NCBI GenBank assembly: GCA_017616435.1 | Contig: JAFZYC010000093.1 | Span: 1-32,712, forward strand | Direction of reading: 5' to 3' | Source of the DNA: Clostridia bacterium | Lineage (GTDB): Bacteria > Bacillota > Clostridia > Christensenellales > CAG-138 | DNA: 32,712 bases | Shown here: one piece after another, positions 23,040 to 31,982 of the stretch | Layout: each line of letters opens with the position of its first letter | How positions within the stretch are numbered: the first letter of the stretch is position 1 | Made by a program: the position numbers and the translations under genes | The notes under the pieces: model-generated | The model's database searches: none | What the model saw: only the letters and a program-made list of their open reading frames with translations | Told to the model about the DNA's origin: nothing

Positions 23040-24212
23040 ATGTACATTCTGAAGAACGCAAAGATCATCGCAATGGACAAGGATCTTGAAAGGGAGTTCA
23101 TTGGCGACGTTGCGGTGGAAGGCCGCGAGATCAAGGCAGTCGGAAAGGACCTGCGCTATGACGGCGCGCAGGAGTACGATCTTACCGGCATGACGCTCAT
23201 ACCCGGTATAGTCGACGCACACTGCCATATTGGCCTTTTTGAGGACGGCATGGGATTTGAGGGCAATGACGGCAACGAGATGAGCTCGACGTCTACTCCC
23301 GAGATGCGCGCGATCGACGCGATCAATCCCTTTGACAGGTGCTTTGACGAGGCGATGTGCGGCGGTATCACGACCTGCGTGACCGGTCCCGGCAGCGCGA
23401 ACGTGGTAGGCGGCACTTTTGTCGCCATAAAGACCCACGGAAAGGACGTCGAAGATATGGTACTTCGTTATCCTGTGGGCATGAAGGCCGCTTTCGGCGA
23501 GAACCCAAAGCGCGTGTATCACAACCAGAAGATGATCTATACCCGCATGCAGACCGCGGCTATACTTCGCAAGACGCTCACAAAGGCGATCGAGTATCAG
23601 AAGAAGATCGAGAACGCGGGCGACGACGATACGAAGCTCCCCGAAAAGGATCTTGCCATGGAGGCGATGCTTCCCGTCATCCGCCGCGAGCTGCCGCTCA
23701 AGATCCACGCTCACCGCGCCGACGATATCCTTACCGCGCTCCGCATAGCAAGGGAGTTCAAAATAAGGATAACGCTCGATCACTGCACCGAAGGCTATCT
23801 GATCCCCGATCTTTTGAAGCAGGGCATAGAGGATACCGGCGCAGGGATCATTATCGGGCCGCTGCTTTCCGACAGGAGCAAGATCGAACTAAGGAACCAA
23901 AGCTTTACGGCGCCGGCTAAGCTTTATGAAAACGGTATCGAGTTCGCAATGATGACCGACCACCCCGTAATCCCGGAGCAGTATATTCCCGTCTGCGCGG
24001 GAATAGCTGTCAGAGAGGGGCTTCCCGAGTATGAGGCGCTGAAGTCGATCACGATCAACGCCGCAAAGATCGTCGGCGTCGACGACAGGATCGGTTCTAT
24101 CACCGTCGGCAAGGACGCAGACATAGCCGTGTTCAACGGAGATCCGCTGGAGACCCGCACGCGCTGCGTCATGACCGTTATCAACGGAGAGATCTGCCAT
24201 AATGAGCTTTGA
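23040..24212 (+). CDS. Imidazolonepropionase-like amidohydrolase
   Basis: This 390-aa protein belongs to the amidohydrolase superfamily near the imidazolonepropionase/prolidase-related COG1228 group. Metal ligands are visible in VDAHCHIG (HxH, near residue 62), KIHAHRADD, LDHCTEGY and a late MTDHP. The C-terminal DRIGSITVGKDADIAVFNGD is the classical closing strand of cyclic amidohydrolases. GGAGATATAAAC precedes the ATG, which lies 2 nt after the BirA-NnrD stop. The substrate is unknown; no other hut genes are present. Its stop overlaps the folate gene by 11 nt. Confidence 0.87.
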   Translation: MYILKNAKIIAMDKDLEREFIGDVAVEGREIKAVGKDLRYDGAQEYDLTGMTLIPGIVDAHCHIGLFEDGMGFEGNDGNEMSSTSTPEMRAIDAINPFDRCFDEAMCGGITTCVTGPGSANVVGGTFVAIKTHGKDVEDMVLRYPVGMKAAFGENPKRVYHNQKMIYTRMQTAAILRKTLTKAIEYQKKIENAGDDDTKLPEKDLAMEAMLPVIRRELPLKIHAHRADDILTALRIAREFKIRITLDHCTEGYLIPDLLKQGIEDTGAGIIIGPLLSDRSKIELRNQSFTAPAKLYENGIEFAMMTDHPVIPEQYIPVCAGIAVREGLPEYEALKSITINAAKIVGVDDRIGSITVGKDADIAVFNGDPLETRTRCVMTVINGEICHNEL

Positions 24213-24783
24213 ACCGGATCTTGCGGAGGCTAAAGCCACGCTGAGAAAAGAGATACGCGCAAAAAGGCGCGAAATAGGGGAGGCGGAGAGGCGCCTTGCT
24301 GCGGATGTTGTTGCCGCAAAGCTCCAGCGCCTCGAAAAGCTTATCGGAGCTCATACCGTGCTTTCCTATATGCCGATGCGCTATGAGCTCGATATAGCGC
24401 CGGCTTCCGCTATGCTGAAGGAAGCGGGAGTGAGGATCGCATACCCGCTCTGCATTGAAGAAGGAGGTCTGCGCTTATTCATACCGGCGGAAGAGGACGG
24501 CTTTAAGATCGGCGCGTACGGCATTTTGGAGCCCGACACCGAAACGGCGTTGGAGATAGGCGCGGAGGAGCTCGACGCGATCATCCTCCCTGCGATCGGA
24601 TTCGACTATAAGGGCCGCAGACTGGGGCAGGGTGGCGGATACTATGACAGGCTCCTCGCGAGGACGGACTGCTTTACAGTTGCCGTGGGATTCGACTGCC
24701 AGCTCGTCCCGTCCGTTCCCGTCGAGCCGACAGACAAAACAGTAGATATTGTGGTCACACCCGGGTTTACCATAGTACCTTGA
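24202..24783 (+). CDS. 5-formyltetrahydrofolate cyclo-ligase
   Basis: This 193-aa enzyme converts 5-formyl-THF to 5,10-methenyl-THF with ATP, returning a storage folate to one-carbon metabolism. The N-terminal helix ATLRKEIRAKRREI supplies the basic ATP-binding patch, SYMPMRYELDI follows, and the signature LPAIGFDYKGRRLGQGGGYYDRLL (key Gly-rich QGGGYYDR) is near residues 133-155. The start overlaps the upstream amidohydrolase stop by 11 nt, so translation is coupled. It is probably the last gene of the run beginning at recX. Confidence 0.95.
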   Translation: MSFEPDLAEAKATLRKEIRAKRREIGEAERRLAADVVAAKLQRLEKLIGAHTVLSYMPMRYELDIAPASAMLKEAGVRIAYPLCIEEGGLRLFIPAEEDGFKIGAYGILEPDTETALEIGAEELDAIILPAIGFDYKGRRLGQGGGYYDRLLARTDCFTVAVGFDCQLVPSVPVEPTDKTVDIVVTPGFTIVP

Positions 24784-24816
24784 CACAATATTTTGTATTA
24801 TTTTTTGATTCGCCTA

Positions 24817-24845
24817 TTGAATCACGGCCGATGCGGTGATAAAAT
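24817..24845 (+). promoter_or_regulatory. Sigma-A promoter of the rsmD-coaD operon
   Basis: TTGAAT (24817-24822) and TAAAAT (24840-24845) are 17 nt apart, with a start predicted near 24852. An inverted repeat TGATTC/GAATCA (24806-24811 with 24819-24824) overlaps the -35 box. Confidence 0.65.
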
Positions 24846-24866
24846 AGACAATAAGGGAGTATGACT

Positions 24867-25430
24867 ATGCGAATTATTGCGGGTACTGCGAAGGGCAGGG
24901 AGATCGTTGCGCCGAAGGGACTTAATACAAGGCCCACGCTTGCAAAGGTCAAAGAGGCCATTTTCGGTATGTTGCAGTTCGATATCGGGGGAGCAAAAGT
25001 GCTCGATCTGTTCTCCGGTAGCGGAGGTCTCGGCATAGAGGCCATATCGCGCGGGGCGGATCATGTAACCTTCTGCGATGCGGACAGGCATGCGATAACC
25101 GCAGTCAAGTCAAATCTCAAGAAACTCGCATTTGAGGATCGCGCGTCGGTGTTCTTCGGTGATGCGATAGCTCTGCTCGGTTCCCTCTCCGAAAGAGGGG
25201 AGCGGTTCGATATAGTGCTTCTCGATCCTCCGTACGAAACGGATCTCGAGAGCCGCGCTCTTGCAAAACTTTATGAAGGCAGTCTCCTTAACTATGGAGC
25301 AATAGTGATCTGCGAGCACTCCCTTAAGAACCCGCCGGTATTCCCCGGTGGATTCAGCGCGAAAAAGGCAAAAAAATACGGCGATTCATACGTCACCTAT
25401 GCGACCTATGAAGGAGCGGAGGACAGATGA
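24867..25430 (+). CDS. rsmD: 16S rRNA (guanine966-N2)-methyltransferase
   Basis: RsmD methylates G966 of 16S rRNA. The 187-aa protein has the usual opening MRIIAGTAKGREI, the SAM-binding motif VLDLFSGSGGLGIEA (near residue 46) and the catalytic motif IV DPPYE (near 120). ATG at 24867 is preferred over 24861 because AGGGAG (24854-24859) is 7 nt from the former and 1 nt from the latter. It corresponds to Bacillus ylbH and overlaps coaD (ylbI) by 4 nt, a widely conserved pairing. Confidence 0.96.
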   Translation: MRIIAGTAKGREIVAPKGLNTRPTLAKVKEAIFGMLQFDIGGAKVLDLFSGSGGLGIEAISRGADHVTFCDADRHAITAVKSNLKKLAFEDRASVFFGDAIALLGSLSERGERFDIVLLDPPYETDLESRALAKLYEGSLLNYGAIVICEHSLKNPPVFPGGFSAKKAKKYGDSYVTYATYEGAEDR

Positions 25431-25897
25431 GCATTGCGGTTTTTCCAGGTAGCTTCGATCCCATAACGATCGGGCATCTCGATATAATTAGGCGTGCGGC
25501 TCAGGTGTTTGACAAGATCTACGTCGCGATACTCGACAATCCCGGCAAGGAGAGCGAGTTCACAGTTGAGGAACGCCTTGAACTTATCAACGACGCCATT
25601 AAGGATATCCCCAACGCAGTCGCCGATTCCAGCGCCGGCCTCCTCGTGGATTATTGCCGAGACGTCGGCGCGAATGTCATCATCCGCGGTTTGAGGAATG
25701 GGTCGGACGTCGAATACGAAGCGATGCTCGAAGCGGTGAATACTCGCATAGCTCCGGAGATTTCCACCGTGTATCTCATATCGAAGGGCGAGCACGCGCA
25801 TATCAGTTCCAGCCTTGTCAGGCAGCTGATCCAAATCGGAATTAGCATTGATGGACTTGTACCGAATGCTGATCATATAATACTAAGGAGAGAGTGA
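25427..25897 (+). CDS. coaD: Phosphopantetheine adenylyltransferase
   Basis: CoaD makes dephospho-CoA from 4'-phosphopantetheine and ATP, the penultimate step of CoA synthesis. The 156-aa protein shows the nucleotidyltransferase motif FPGSFDPITIGHLDII (T/HxGH type), RGLRNGSDVEYE in the middle and the ISSSLVR signature near residue 125. ATGA overlap with rsmD implies coupled translation. The stop is 2 nt before the preferred start of the coiled-coil gene. Confidence 0.97.
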   Translation: MSIAVFPGSFDPITIGHLDIIRRAAQVFDKIYVAILDNPGKESEFTVEERLELINDAIKDIPNAVADSSAGLLVDYCRDVGANVIIRGLRNGSDVEYEAMLEAVNTRIAPEISTVYLISKGEHAHISSSLVRQLIQIGISIDGLVPNADHIILRRE

Positions 25898-25899
25898 AT

Positions 25900-26637
25900 A
25901 TGGCAAAGAATACGGATCCCAATGTAGTCCTGAGCCTCGAAAAGATCAACGAGCTCGAGGAGATCATCGAGTCCAGCCCCGCTCCCCGCTTCGGCGGCAA
26001 CACGGACAGGCGCATAGTCGACATCGATGAGATATATAATCTCCTCGGCGATCTGAAGGTCACCATACCCGAGGATGTGCGCAAGGCTGACAGCATCATT
26101 TCCGACGCGAAGAACATCACCTCCAAAGCCGAGACCTATGCCACGGAGCTTGTAGACAACGCGCAGGCAAGGGCCGACGCCATCATCGGCGAAGCGGAGA
26201 CCAAGAAGAACAATATCATCACCACTGCGGAGGCGAACGCTAGCAGCATAGTCGCCGAGGCCGAGGCAAAGCGTGAGGAGCTTATCAACGAGCATTCCAT
26301 CATGGCGGAAGCCGAGCGCCGCGCGAATCTGCTCGAGCGCAAGGCCGAGTATAACGCCAAGAAGGTCTATGACAACGCAAAGACCTATGCGGACGGCGTG
26401 CTCGGTTCCCTGATGCAGTTCCTGGAGGATTATTATGAGGTAGTCGAGATCAACCGCAAGGATCTCGGCGTTGTTCCCAAGCCCGACTTCAACGAATCTC
26501 CCGATGAGGCGAAGGCGAAGGAAGAGGAGGCCGAAAAGGCAAAGGCCGCCGAGGAAGAGGAATCGGGTGGATTCTTCGGCCTGTTCAAGCGTAAGAAAAA
26601 GCCCGAAGACGTCGAAGAAGACGACGAGGACGTATAA
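25900..26637 (+). CDS. Coiled-coil protein of the coaD operon
   Basis: This 245-aa cytoplasmic-looking protein is of unknown function. Residues of about 55-165 form a long Ala/Glu/Lys-rich coiled coil with repeated AEAxAxxI and EAETKK patterns, recalling ATP-synthase b-subunit or DivIVA-like rods. A Lys/Glu-rich linker follows, then a GGFFGLFKRKKKP segment with aromatic and basic residues that could touch membrane, and an acidic tail (EDVEEDDEDV). ATG at 25900 has AAGGAG 9 nt upstream; GTG at 25894 would be only 3 nt away. Similar coiled-coil genes after coaD are familiar in Clostridia. An intracellular scaffold or division role is a guess. A terminator follows. Confidence 0.75.
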   Translation: MAKNTDPNVVLSLEKINELEEIIESSPAPRFGGNTDRRIVDIDEIYNLLGDLKVTIPEDVRKADSIISDAKNITSKAETYATELVDNAQARADAIIGEAETKKNNIITTAEANASSIVAEAEAKREELINEHSIMAEAERRANLLERKAEYNAKKVYDNAKTYADGVLGSLMQFLEDYYEVVEINRKDLGVVPKPDFNESPDEAKAKEEEAEKAKAAEEEESGGFFGLFKRKKKPEDVEEDDEDV

Positions 26638-26669
26638 TGGTTATTGCATTGGGCTGATCTAAAAGTTTA

Positions 26670-26697
26670 GCCGGAGGGAACGACCTCCGGCTTTTCT
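26670..26697. terminator. Terminator between the coiled-coil gene and the convergent ylbJ
   Basis: An 8-bp stem (GCCGGAGG 26670-26677, CCTCCGGC 26684-26691) with a 6-nt loop is followed by TTTTCTT on the plus strand. A shorter T-rich stretch on the minus side may let it also end the ylbJ transcript. Confidence 0.88.
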
Positions 26698-26712
26698 TAT
26701 TCGTATCACGGC

Positions 26713-27765
26713 TCATTTCCTCCTTCCAGCGAGACGTGAATACAGTACTGATACGGCGAGAGCAAACGCCGTTATGGCAGCTCCGCACAATATAGAAGAG
26801 ATTCGCGAGGAAAAGATATCCGGGCTTTTTCCCGAGAGCGTTTCGTTAAGACCTGCCATAGTCGGCTCGGAGACAGGTAAAAGAGGATAGAAGAGGTAGA
26901 ATAAAGCGCCGGAGAGAAAAGCAAGGATAAGCTTTGCTGTGAAGTATTCCTTTGCAGATAGTTCCTCAAATAACATCTTCGACTGTATGAAAATACATAC
27001 TCCGCCGAATGAGAGAAGCGCCGCACACAACGAAAGGCAAAGTCTTGAAGGCGTGCGGCATAGGAGCTCGATTCCGTTCGTCATCTCAAACATGCCTGTA
27101 AAAACTCCCTGTGCGGCATTTGGCATGCAGCCGAAAACGCCCGCGGCGATCACTACGGAATAGAAAACGCGGAAGAAAACAACGGTGCCGCCCACGCGAA
27201 GCACGGTCGTTACCGCGGAAGAGATCGCGGCGGAAAAGGAGATAAGCGCGTCGGATCCTGAGGGCTTTTTCCGCGCGGCGTGGGAAGCGCATTCCGGTTT
27301 GAGAAAACAGCAAAAAGCAAGGGCGAGAACGAAAGAAGGAATGTAATGCGAGACCGCGAACAGGAGCGCGAATGACCGATCGCAGAGGAAACGTGCCGAG
27401 ATCGTCGAGATAATAAAGATCGGCCCTGCCTGATTGATAACAGCGCAGAGAACGGACGCACGACGCCTGTCAAATACTCCGGAAGAAGAGAGCTCACGGC
27501 AGATAAGCGCCGCGGACGGAGTTCCGCAGACTGCGGCGATAACAGCAAAGATAAGGATCGAAAACCGTTTTCCGGCGAGACTTTTTGATGATAAAACGCC
27601 TGCTGATATCAGGTAATGAGCACAGACAAGAAATGGAAAAAGGGAGGGGAGCACGTTCAGCGCAAACAGCTCAAGCCCTTCCGACGCGCCGTAAAAGGCA
27701 GCGCTGCTGAAAGGAATGAGCAGCGCAGTGATAATGAGCATTATAACAAAAGCGGCATATCCCAT
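26713..27765 (-). CDS. ylbJ: YlbJ-like sporulation integral membrane protein
   Basis: This 350-aa polytopic protein has about eight hydrophobic segments with the YlbJ-type core: NVLPSLFPFLVCAHYLISAGV (anchors VLPSLFPF), then VCGTPSAALICRELSS where YlbJ proteins have SGYPMGAK-like residues, and VINQAGPIFIISTIS where they have NPAGPLFII. In Bacillus, YlbJ is needed for spore cortex formation and belongs to the nucleoside-recognition/gate-domain family. It is slightly shorter than usual (about 400 aa), and the GYP motif is not conserved, so the assignment is good but not exact. No strong ribosome site precedes the ATG at 27765. It follows tmcAL by 36 nt on the same strand. Confidence 0.78.
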   Translation of the reverse strand: MGYAAFVIMLIITALLIPFSSAAFYGASEGLELFALNVLPSLFPFLVCAHYLISAGVLSSKSLAGKRFSILIFAVIAAVCGTPSAALICRELSSSGVFDRRRASVLCAVINQAGPIFIISTISARFLCDRSFALLFAVSHYIPSFVLALAFCCFLKPECASHAARKKPSGSDALISFSAAISSAVTTVLRVGGTVVFFRVFYSVVIAAGVFGCMPNAAQGVFTGMFEMTNGIELLCRTPSRLCLSLCAALLSFGGVCIFIQSKMLFEELSAKEYFTAKLILAFLSGALFYLFYPLLPVSEPTMAGLNETLSGKSPDIFSSRISSILCGAAITAFALAVSVLYSRLAGRRK

Positions 27766-27801
27766 GTTGCAGGATATGCCGGATTGTAGAGGGATAATCC
27801 T

Positions 27802-29007
27802 TTATCGTACGATCAGCCGATAAGCGCTGTCCTCGCGGACACTCTTTTCGTACGGTTGACCGACAGCCCTGATACTGTGAGCGAGGGCGGAGATGCGCTC
27901 GACTCTCCTTGCGAGCGGCGGGAGCGTTTCCCTGTCGGAGGCTTTGATAATTACGGGTATCGTGGCTTCGCTATGCAGACGATCCAATACATCCGAAGAA
28001 CCTTTCCTGATTCCGAGCACGCGAGCATACAGAGCGCTGACATCTACTGCAGCGGCGTTTTGCAGCTCTGCCGTGATGCCCAGAAGGGCATACATGAGTA
28101 TCCGCTTAATCCTCGCCATGGTATAACGTTTTGATTTGACAGCGGTAAGCAGTTCTCCGATATCGTTCGCATTCATGCATTCTCTTGCAATAAGGTTTTC
28201 GAGCCCTTCCGCGACCTCGGGAAGCAGGGCAAGCTCTTCCGTATCCATCGAGCGCAGACGATAGAGCAGCAGATCCGAGAGCCCCGAGATATCGACCGGT
28301 GCTTTGCCTTCGCGAACGAGCGCGGAAATACCCTCAAGCACGCTTCGAGGCATAGCGTTGTTCAGCCCGTCGAACACCGCAGGGGACATTTTGGATCCGT
28401 CGCAGTATCTTCCAAGCGCTTTTCTTATCGCGTTAGCGGAGCTGAACTCTCCCGAAAGCTCATTATCGGAGTAGCCGCCGCCCTCGCGTCTGACGGTGAA
28501 AAGCTCTGCGTCGGGACAACACTTTGACGCGGCTTTGATGTATTCCAGTGCGAGTATGTCGTTAGGGGATAGGGAGGAGCCTGTTGATTCCGCCACAGCT
28601 CTCGGGTAGGATTTCCCTTCCTTGAGCGCTTCTTCGAGCTTTGATCGGTCTTCACCTGCGAACGCGATCTTTCGAAGCTTCTCGATATCGCCCGTCTCGC
28701 TGCCGAAAGAGAGGATATCTGCGGCGCCGCAGCCGGATAGTATCCTAACAGCGCCGGAGGCGAACCGCTCGGCACAGGAGAGCGAGAACACGTCTGGCAG
28801 TTCCAAAACAACGTCCGCGCCGTTATCCAAAGCCCATCCGGCGCGTACGAACTTATCTGCGAAGGCGGGCTCGCCGCGCTGAACGAAGCTGCCGCTCATA
28901 ATGACTGCGATCCTGTCCGCTCCGGTCTGTCGGCGCGTCTCCTCTATATGGTATTTATGCCCGTTGTGGAACGGGTTGTATTCGGCTGTTATGCCCGCAA
29001 TTCTCAT
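27802..29007 (-). CDS. tmcAL: tRNA(Met) cytidine acetate ligase TmcAL (YlbM)
   Basis: This 401-aa enzyme makes N4-acetylcytidine at the wobble base of elongator tRNA-Met using acetate and ATP. The N-terminal nucleotidyltransferase motif AEYNPFHNGHKYHIEE contains the HxGH box, and SGSFVQRGEPAFADK, FGSETGDIEKL and SPNDILALEYIKA are family hallmarks. GAGG lies 5 nt before the ATG. It is divergent from pta, and in Bacillus it sits in the same ylb cluster as ylbJ, coaD and rsmD. The adjacent pta-ackA genes make or use the same substrate, acetate. Confidence 0.93.
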   Translation of the reverse strand: MRIAGITAEYNPFHNGHKYHIEETRRQTGADRIAVIMSGSFVQRGEPAFADKFVRAGWALDNGADVVLELPDVFSLSCAERFASGAVRILSGCGAADILSFGSETGDIEKLRKIAFAGEDRSKLEEALKEGKSYPRAVAESTGSSLSPNDILALEYIKAASKCCPDAELFTVRREGGGYSDNELSGEFSSANAIRKALGRYCDGSKMSPAVFDGLNNAMPRSVLEGISALVREGKAPVDISGLSDLLLYRLRSMDTEELALLPEVAEGLENLIARECMNANDIGELLTAVKSKRYTMARIKRILMYALLGITAELQNAAAVDVSALYARVLGIRKGSSDVLDRLHSEATIPVIIKASDRETLPPLARRVERISALAHSIRAVGQPYEKSVREDSAYRLIVR

Positions 29008-29035
29008 AAAAACCTCAAATTATATTATTTTGATA

Positions 29036-29065
29036 CTGCCAATTCTTACTCATATATGTTATAAT
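29036..29065 (+). promoter_or_regulatory. Probable promoter of pta-ackA
   Basis: TATAAT (29060-29065) is consensus and CTGCCA (29036-29041) is a 4-of-6 -35 match at an 18-nt spacing. The start near 29072 leaves a leader of about 40 nt with a strong GGAAGGAG site before pta. Confidence 0.5.
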
Positions 29066-29112
29066 CTAATTTGATGTGACCGTCAACTATTTTTCGGAAG
29101 GAGATATAAAAA

Positions 29113-30111
29113 ATGTCGGTTATTGATAACATTAAGGCCAAGGCCAGGAGCGAGAAGAAGCACATACTTCTTCCCGAAGGTACTGAGGAGCGCACCGTTC
29201 AGGCGGCTCAGCGCATTATCGAAGAAGGTATCGCCGATATCTCCCTTATGGGCAATGAGGATGAGATCCGCGCGGTCGCCGAAAAGTTCTCCGTCGATCT
29301 TACGGGCGTAGGTATCGTCGATCCCGTCAAGTCCCCCGATTTCAACACTTATGTCGAGCGCTTCTATGAGATGCGCAAGGCCAAGGGCGTCGATATGGAG
29401 AAGGCCGAGAAGATGATGCACGATCCTCTCTTCTTCGCCTGCATGATGATAAAGGACGGCAAGGCCGACGGTATGGTAGCAGGCGCTATCAACACCACGG
29501 GCAACACGCTCCGTCCCGGCCTCCAGATAATCAAGATGGCAAAGGGCATAAGCACCGTCTCCTCCTGCTTCATAATGGAGATCCCCAACAAGGCGTACGG
29601 CGACGACGGCGTTATGGTATTCGCAGACTGCGCGGTCAATATCGATCCCACCGCGGAGCAGCTCGCCGCTATCGCCATATCTTCCGCCGAGAGCGCGAAG
29701 AACCTCGTCGGCATCGATCCCAGGGTCGCGATGCTCAGCTTCTCCACAAAGGGCTCCGCAAAGCATGAGAACGTCGACAAGGTCGTCGCAGCAACCGAAA
29801 TGGTAAAGGAGCTTGCGCCCGATCTCATGATCGACGGCGAGCTCCAGGCTGACGCCGCCCTTGTAGAGAAGGTCGGCCAGCTCAAGTCCCCGGGCAGCCC
29901 CGTTGCCGGCAAGGCGAACGTTCTCATATTCCCGGATCTCCAGGCGGGCAATATCGGCTATAAGCTCGTGCAGCGTCTCGCCGGCGCGACCGCTGTCGGC
30001 CCCATCTGCCAGGGATTCGCAAAGCCCATCAACGATCTGTCCCGCGGCTGCAGCATCGAGGACGTAGTATCCGTCGTTGCGATCACCGCAGTTCAGGCGC
30101 AGAACCTCTGA
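29113..30111 (+). CDS. pta: Phosphate acetyltransferase
   Basis: Pta interconverts acetyl-CoA and acetyl phosphate. This is the short 332-aa form without regulatory N-terminal domains. The sequence opens with [20 protein letters not shown] and includes [20 protein letters not shown] (anchors GAINTT, RPGLQ), [12 protein letters not shown] and the C-terminal [20 protein letters not shown] (anchors FPDLQAGN). Codons are strongly biased to C-ending forms, as in the ribosomal protein genes here, which suggests high expression. It is cotranscribed with ackA 16 nt downstream and makes ATP with it during fermentation. Confidence 0.98.
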   Translation: MSVIDNIKAKARSEKKHILLPEGTEERTVQAAQRIIEEGIADISLMGNEDEIRAVAEKFSVDLTGVGIVDPVKSPDFNTYVERFYEMRKAKGVDMEKAEKMMHDPLFFACMMIKDGKADGMVAGAINTTGNTLRPGLQIIKMAKGISTVSSCFIMEIPNKAYGDDGVMVFADCAVNIDPTAEQLAAIAISSAESAKNLVGIDPRVAMLSFSTKGSAKHENVDKVVAATEMVKELAPDLMIDGELQADAALVEKVGQLKSPGSPVAGKANVLIFPDLQAGNIGYKLVQRLAGATAVGPICQGFAKPINDLSRGCSIEDVVSVVAITAVQAQNL

Positions 30112-30127
30112 TAAAAGGAGCTTAAGT

Positions 30128-31336
30128 ATGAAGATTCTGGTCATCAACGCGGGAAGCTCTTCCCTCAAGTATCAGCTCATCGACGTCGACAACGGCAACG
30201 TTATCGCAAAGGGCCTTTGCGAGCGCATCGGCATCGAGAACAGCAAGCTCACCTATAAGCCCACCGGCAAAGAGCCCTATGAGCTAGTGAGCAACATGAA
30301 GGATCACACCGAAGCGATCAAGCTCGTGCTCGACGCCCTTGTCGATCCCGAGCGCGGCGTTATCTCCTCCATGAGCGAGATCGACGCTGTAGGCCACCGC
30401 GTCGTACACGGCGGCGAAAGGTTCGCAAAGTCCGTTCTCCTTACCGACGAGGTCATCAAGGAGATAGAGGACCTTTCTGAGCTCGCTCCTCTGCATAACC
30501 CCGCCAACATCATGGGCATCAACGCCTGCAAGGCCATCATGCCCGATACCCCGATGGTCGCCGTATTCGATACCGCCTTCCATCAGACCATGCCCGAGCA
30601 TGCGTTCATCTACGGCCTGCCCTATGAGGCTTATACCGAGCTCAAAGTCCGCCGCTACGGCTTCCACGGTACGAGCCACGCTTACGTCACCGGCCGCGCG
30701 CTGACATATCTCGACAAGCCCGCAAGCGATACAAAGATAATCACCTGCCACCTGGGCAATGGTTCCTCCGTATCCGCTGTAAAGGGCGGCAAGTGCATCG
30801 ATACCTCAATGGGCTTCACGCCTCTTGAGGGCCTTCCCATGGGCACCCGCTGCGGCGATATGGACCCCGCCATCGTCGCGTACCTTATGAAGAAGCTCGA
30901 TCTTGACCGTGCGGGTATCGATACCTACATGAACAAGAAGAGCGGTATGCTCGGCATCTCCGGCGTTTCCAGCGACTTCCGCGATCTGGGCGAAGCTGCG
31001 AAGCAGGGCAACAAGAGAGCTCAGCTCGCTCTCGATACCTTCGCTTATAAGGTAAAGAAGTACATCGGCGAATATGCTGCCGCGCTGAACGGCGTTGACG
31101 CCATCGTGTTTACCGCAGGCGTAGGCGAGAACGACCGCGCTATGCGCGCCGCCATCATGAAGGATATGGAGTACCTCGGCGTAGCTTTCGATGAGGAGTA
31201 CAACATGAGCTGCCCCCGCGGAAGCGAGCAGGTCATCTCCAAGCCCGAAAGCCGCGTGAAGGTCATCGTTATCCCCACCGACGAGGAAATGATGATCGCA
31301 AGGGACACCGCGAACATCGTAAGGTCCTACAACTGA
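30128..31336 (+). CDS. ackA: Acetate kinase
   Basis: AckA converts acetyl phosphate and ADP to acetate and ATP. The 402-aa protein has [12 protein letters not shown] at the N-terminus, [21 protein letters not shown] with the catalytic aspartate, [25 protein letters not shown] and [12 protein letters not shown] at 30128 follows AAAAGGAG (spacing about 8 nt); the frame open from 30077 overlaps pta and is not the real start. It shares the highly expressed codon style of pta. Confidence 0.98.
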   Translation: MKILVINAGSSSLKYQLIDVDNGNVIAKGLCERIGIENSKLTYKPTGKEPYELVSNMKDHTEAIKLVLDALVDPERGVISSMSEIDAVGHRVVHGGERFAKSVLLTDEVIKEIEDLSELAPLHNPANIMGINACKAIMPDTPMVAVFDTAFHQTMPEHAFIYGLPYEAYTELKVRRYGFHGTSHAYVTGRALTYLDKPASDTKIITCHLGNGSSVSAVKGGKCIDTSMGFTPLEGLPMGTRCGDMDPAIVAYLMKKLDLDRAGIDTYMNKKSGMLGISGVSSDFRDLGEAAKQGNKRAQLALDTFAYKVKKYIGEYAAALNGVDAIVFTAGVGENDRAMRAAIMKDMEYLGVAFDEEYNMSCPRGSEQVISKPESRVKVIVIPTDEEMMIARDTANIVRSYN

Positions 31337-31350
31337 TAGTGATCGTTCAG

Positions 31351-31380
31351 CAGCAAAAGCAAATATATTTGCTTTTGCTG
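31351..31380 (+). terminator. Hairpin after ackA (terminator-like, no T tail)
   Basis: A perfect 13-bp inverted repeat (half-site CAGCAAAAGCAAA, 4-nt loop) lies 14 nt after ackA. It is followed directly by TTGACA instead of a T run, so it may be an atypical terminator, a processing or stability hairpin, or a protein-binding palindrome next to the following promoter. Confidence 0.6.
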
Positions 31381-31409
31381 TTGACATTCTATTGGTGAAC
31401 GCTTAAAAT
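31381..31409 (+). promoter_or_regulatory. Sigma-A promoter of the DUF177-rpmF operon
   Basis: TTGACA (31381-31386) and TAAAAT (31404-31409) are 17 nt apart. The -35 box abuts the inverted repeat that follows ackA. Confidence 0.85.
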
Positions 31410-31454
31410 GTATAAGGTTGTCCTGTAGAATCAGGATACTGTGGAGATTTGCAA

Positions 31455-31970
31455 GTGGAACTGAACGTTGCAACCGAGCTGAAGCTTGCGGGCACGATCG
31501 GCCATTCGGAGCTTACGGAAAGGTTTACCGATCTGGAGCTTAACGGCAGGCAGATAGTGCTTACGGAACCTGTCCGCGTCGATGTGAGTTGGTCTTTCGA
31601 CGGCGATGGCTTCACGCTGAGCGGGACTCTCAGCTCCGCCGTCCTCATGAACTGCACCAAATGCAACGATGAGTTTATCGAAGCTTTCTCCGTAGACTTT
31701 ACGGAAAGATTCTTAAGAGTCGGCGAGGCGGAGGCCGAGGAGCTCGAGTGCTACCCCTACTCGGGAGACGTGCTGGTTCTTGATAAGATGGTAGAGGATC
31801 TGGTTCTGCTCAACGCTCCCATGTACGGACTTTGCAGGCCCGACTGCCGCGGGCTATGCCCAATATGCGGCACAAATTTAAACAATACGCAGTGCTCTTG
31901 CACGCTTCCCGATGAGGGCAATCCGTTTGCCGCTCTGAAGGAGCTCAAAGAACTGTTGAAGGATGATTAG
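31455..31970 (+). CDS. ylbN: DUF177 (YlbN/YceD) protein
   Basis: This 171-aa protein belongs to DUF177, which almost always precedes rpmF and is linked to 23S rRNA or 50S assembly. It carries CTKC in the middle and the C-terminal zinc-type motif CRPDCRGLCPICGTNLN, followed by CSC. GTG at 31455 is preferred since GGAG (31443-31446) is 8 nt upstream; the TTG at 31449 would be only 2 nt from it. The rpmF start is 12 nt after its stop. The position fits Bacillus ylbN-rpmF. Confidence 0.93.
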   Translation: MELNVATELKLAGTIGHSELTERFTDLELNGRQIVLTEPVRVDVSWSFDGDGFTLSGTLSSAVLMNCTKCNDEFIEAFSVDFTERFLRVGEAEAEELECYPYSGDVLVLDKMVEDLVLLNAPMYGLCRPDCRGLCPICGTNLNNTQCSCTLPDEGNPFAALKELKELLKDD

Positions 31971-31982
31971 GAGGATAAGACT

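Noticed and set aside
24780..24785. TTGACA overlapping the end of the cyclo-ligase gene
   Set aside because: No -10 hexamer is found 16 to 18 nt downstream. The TTGAAT/TAAAAT pair nearer to rsmD is better placed.
27802..29024. TATAAT (29019-29024, minus strand) as the tmcAL promoter
   Set aside because: No -35 hexamer fits, and the start would fall inside the ribosome site just before the ATG.
29083..30168. Long 361-codon open frame antisense to pta
   Set aside because: It mirrors the strongly C-ending codon usage of pta, which leaves few reverse-strand stops. It has no ribosome site and no recognisable motif.
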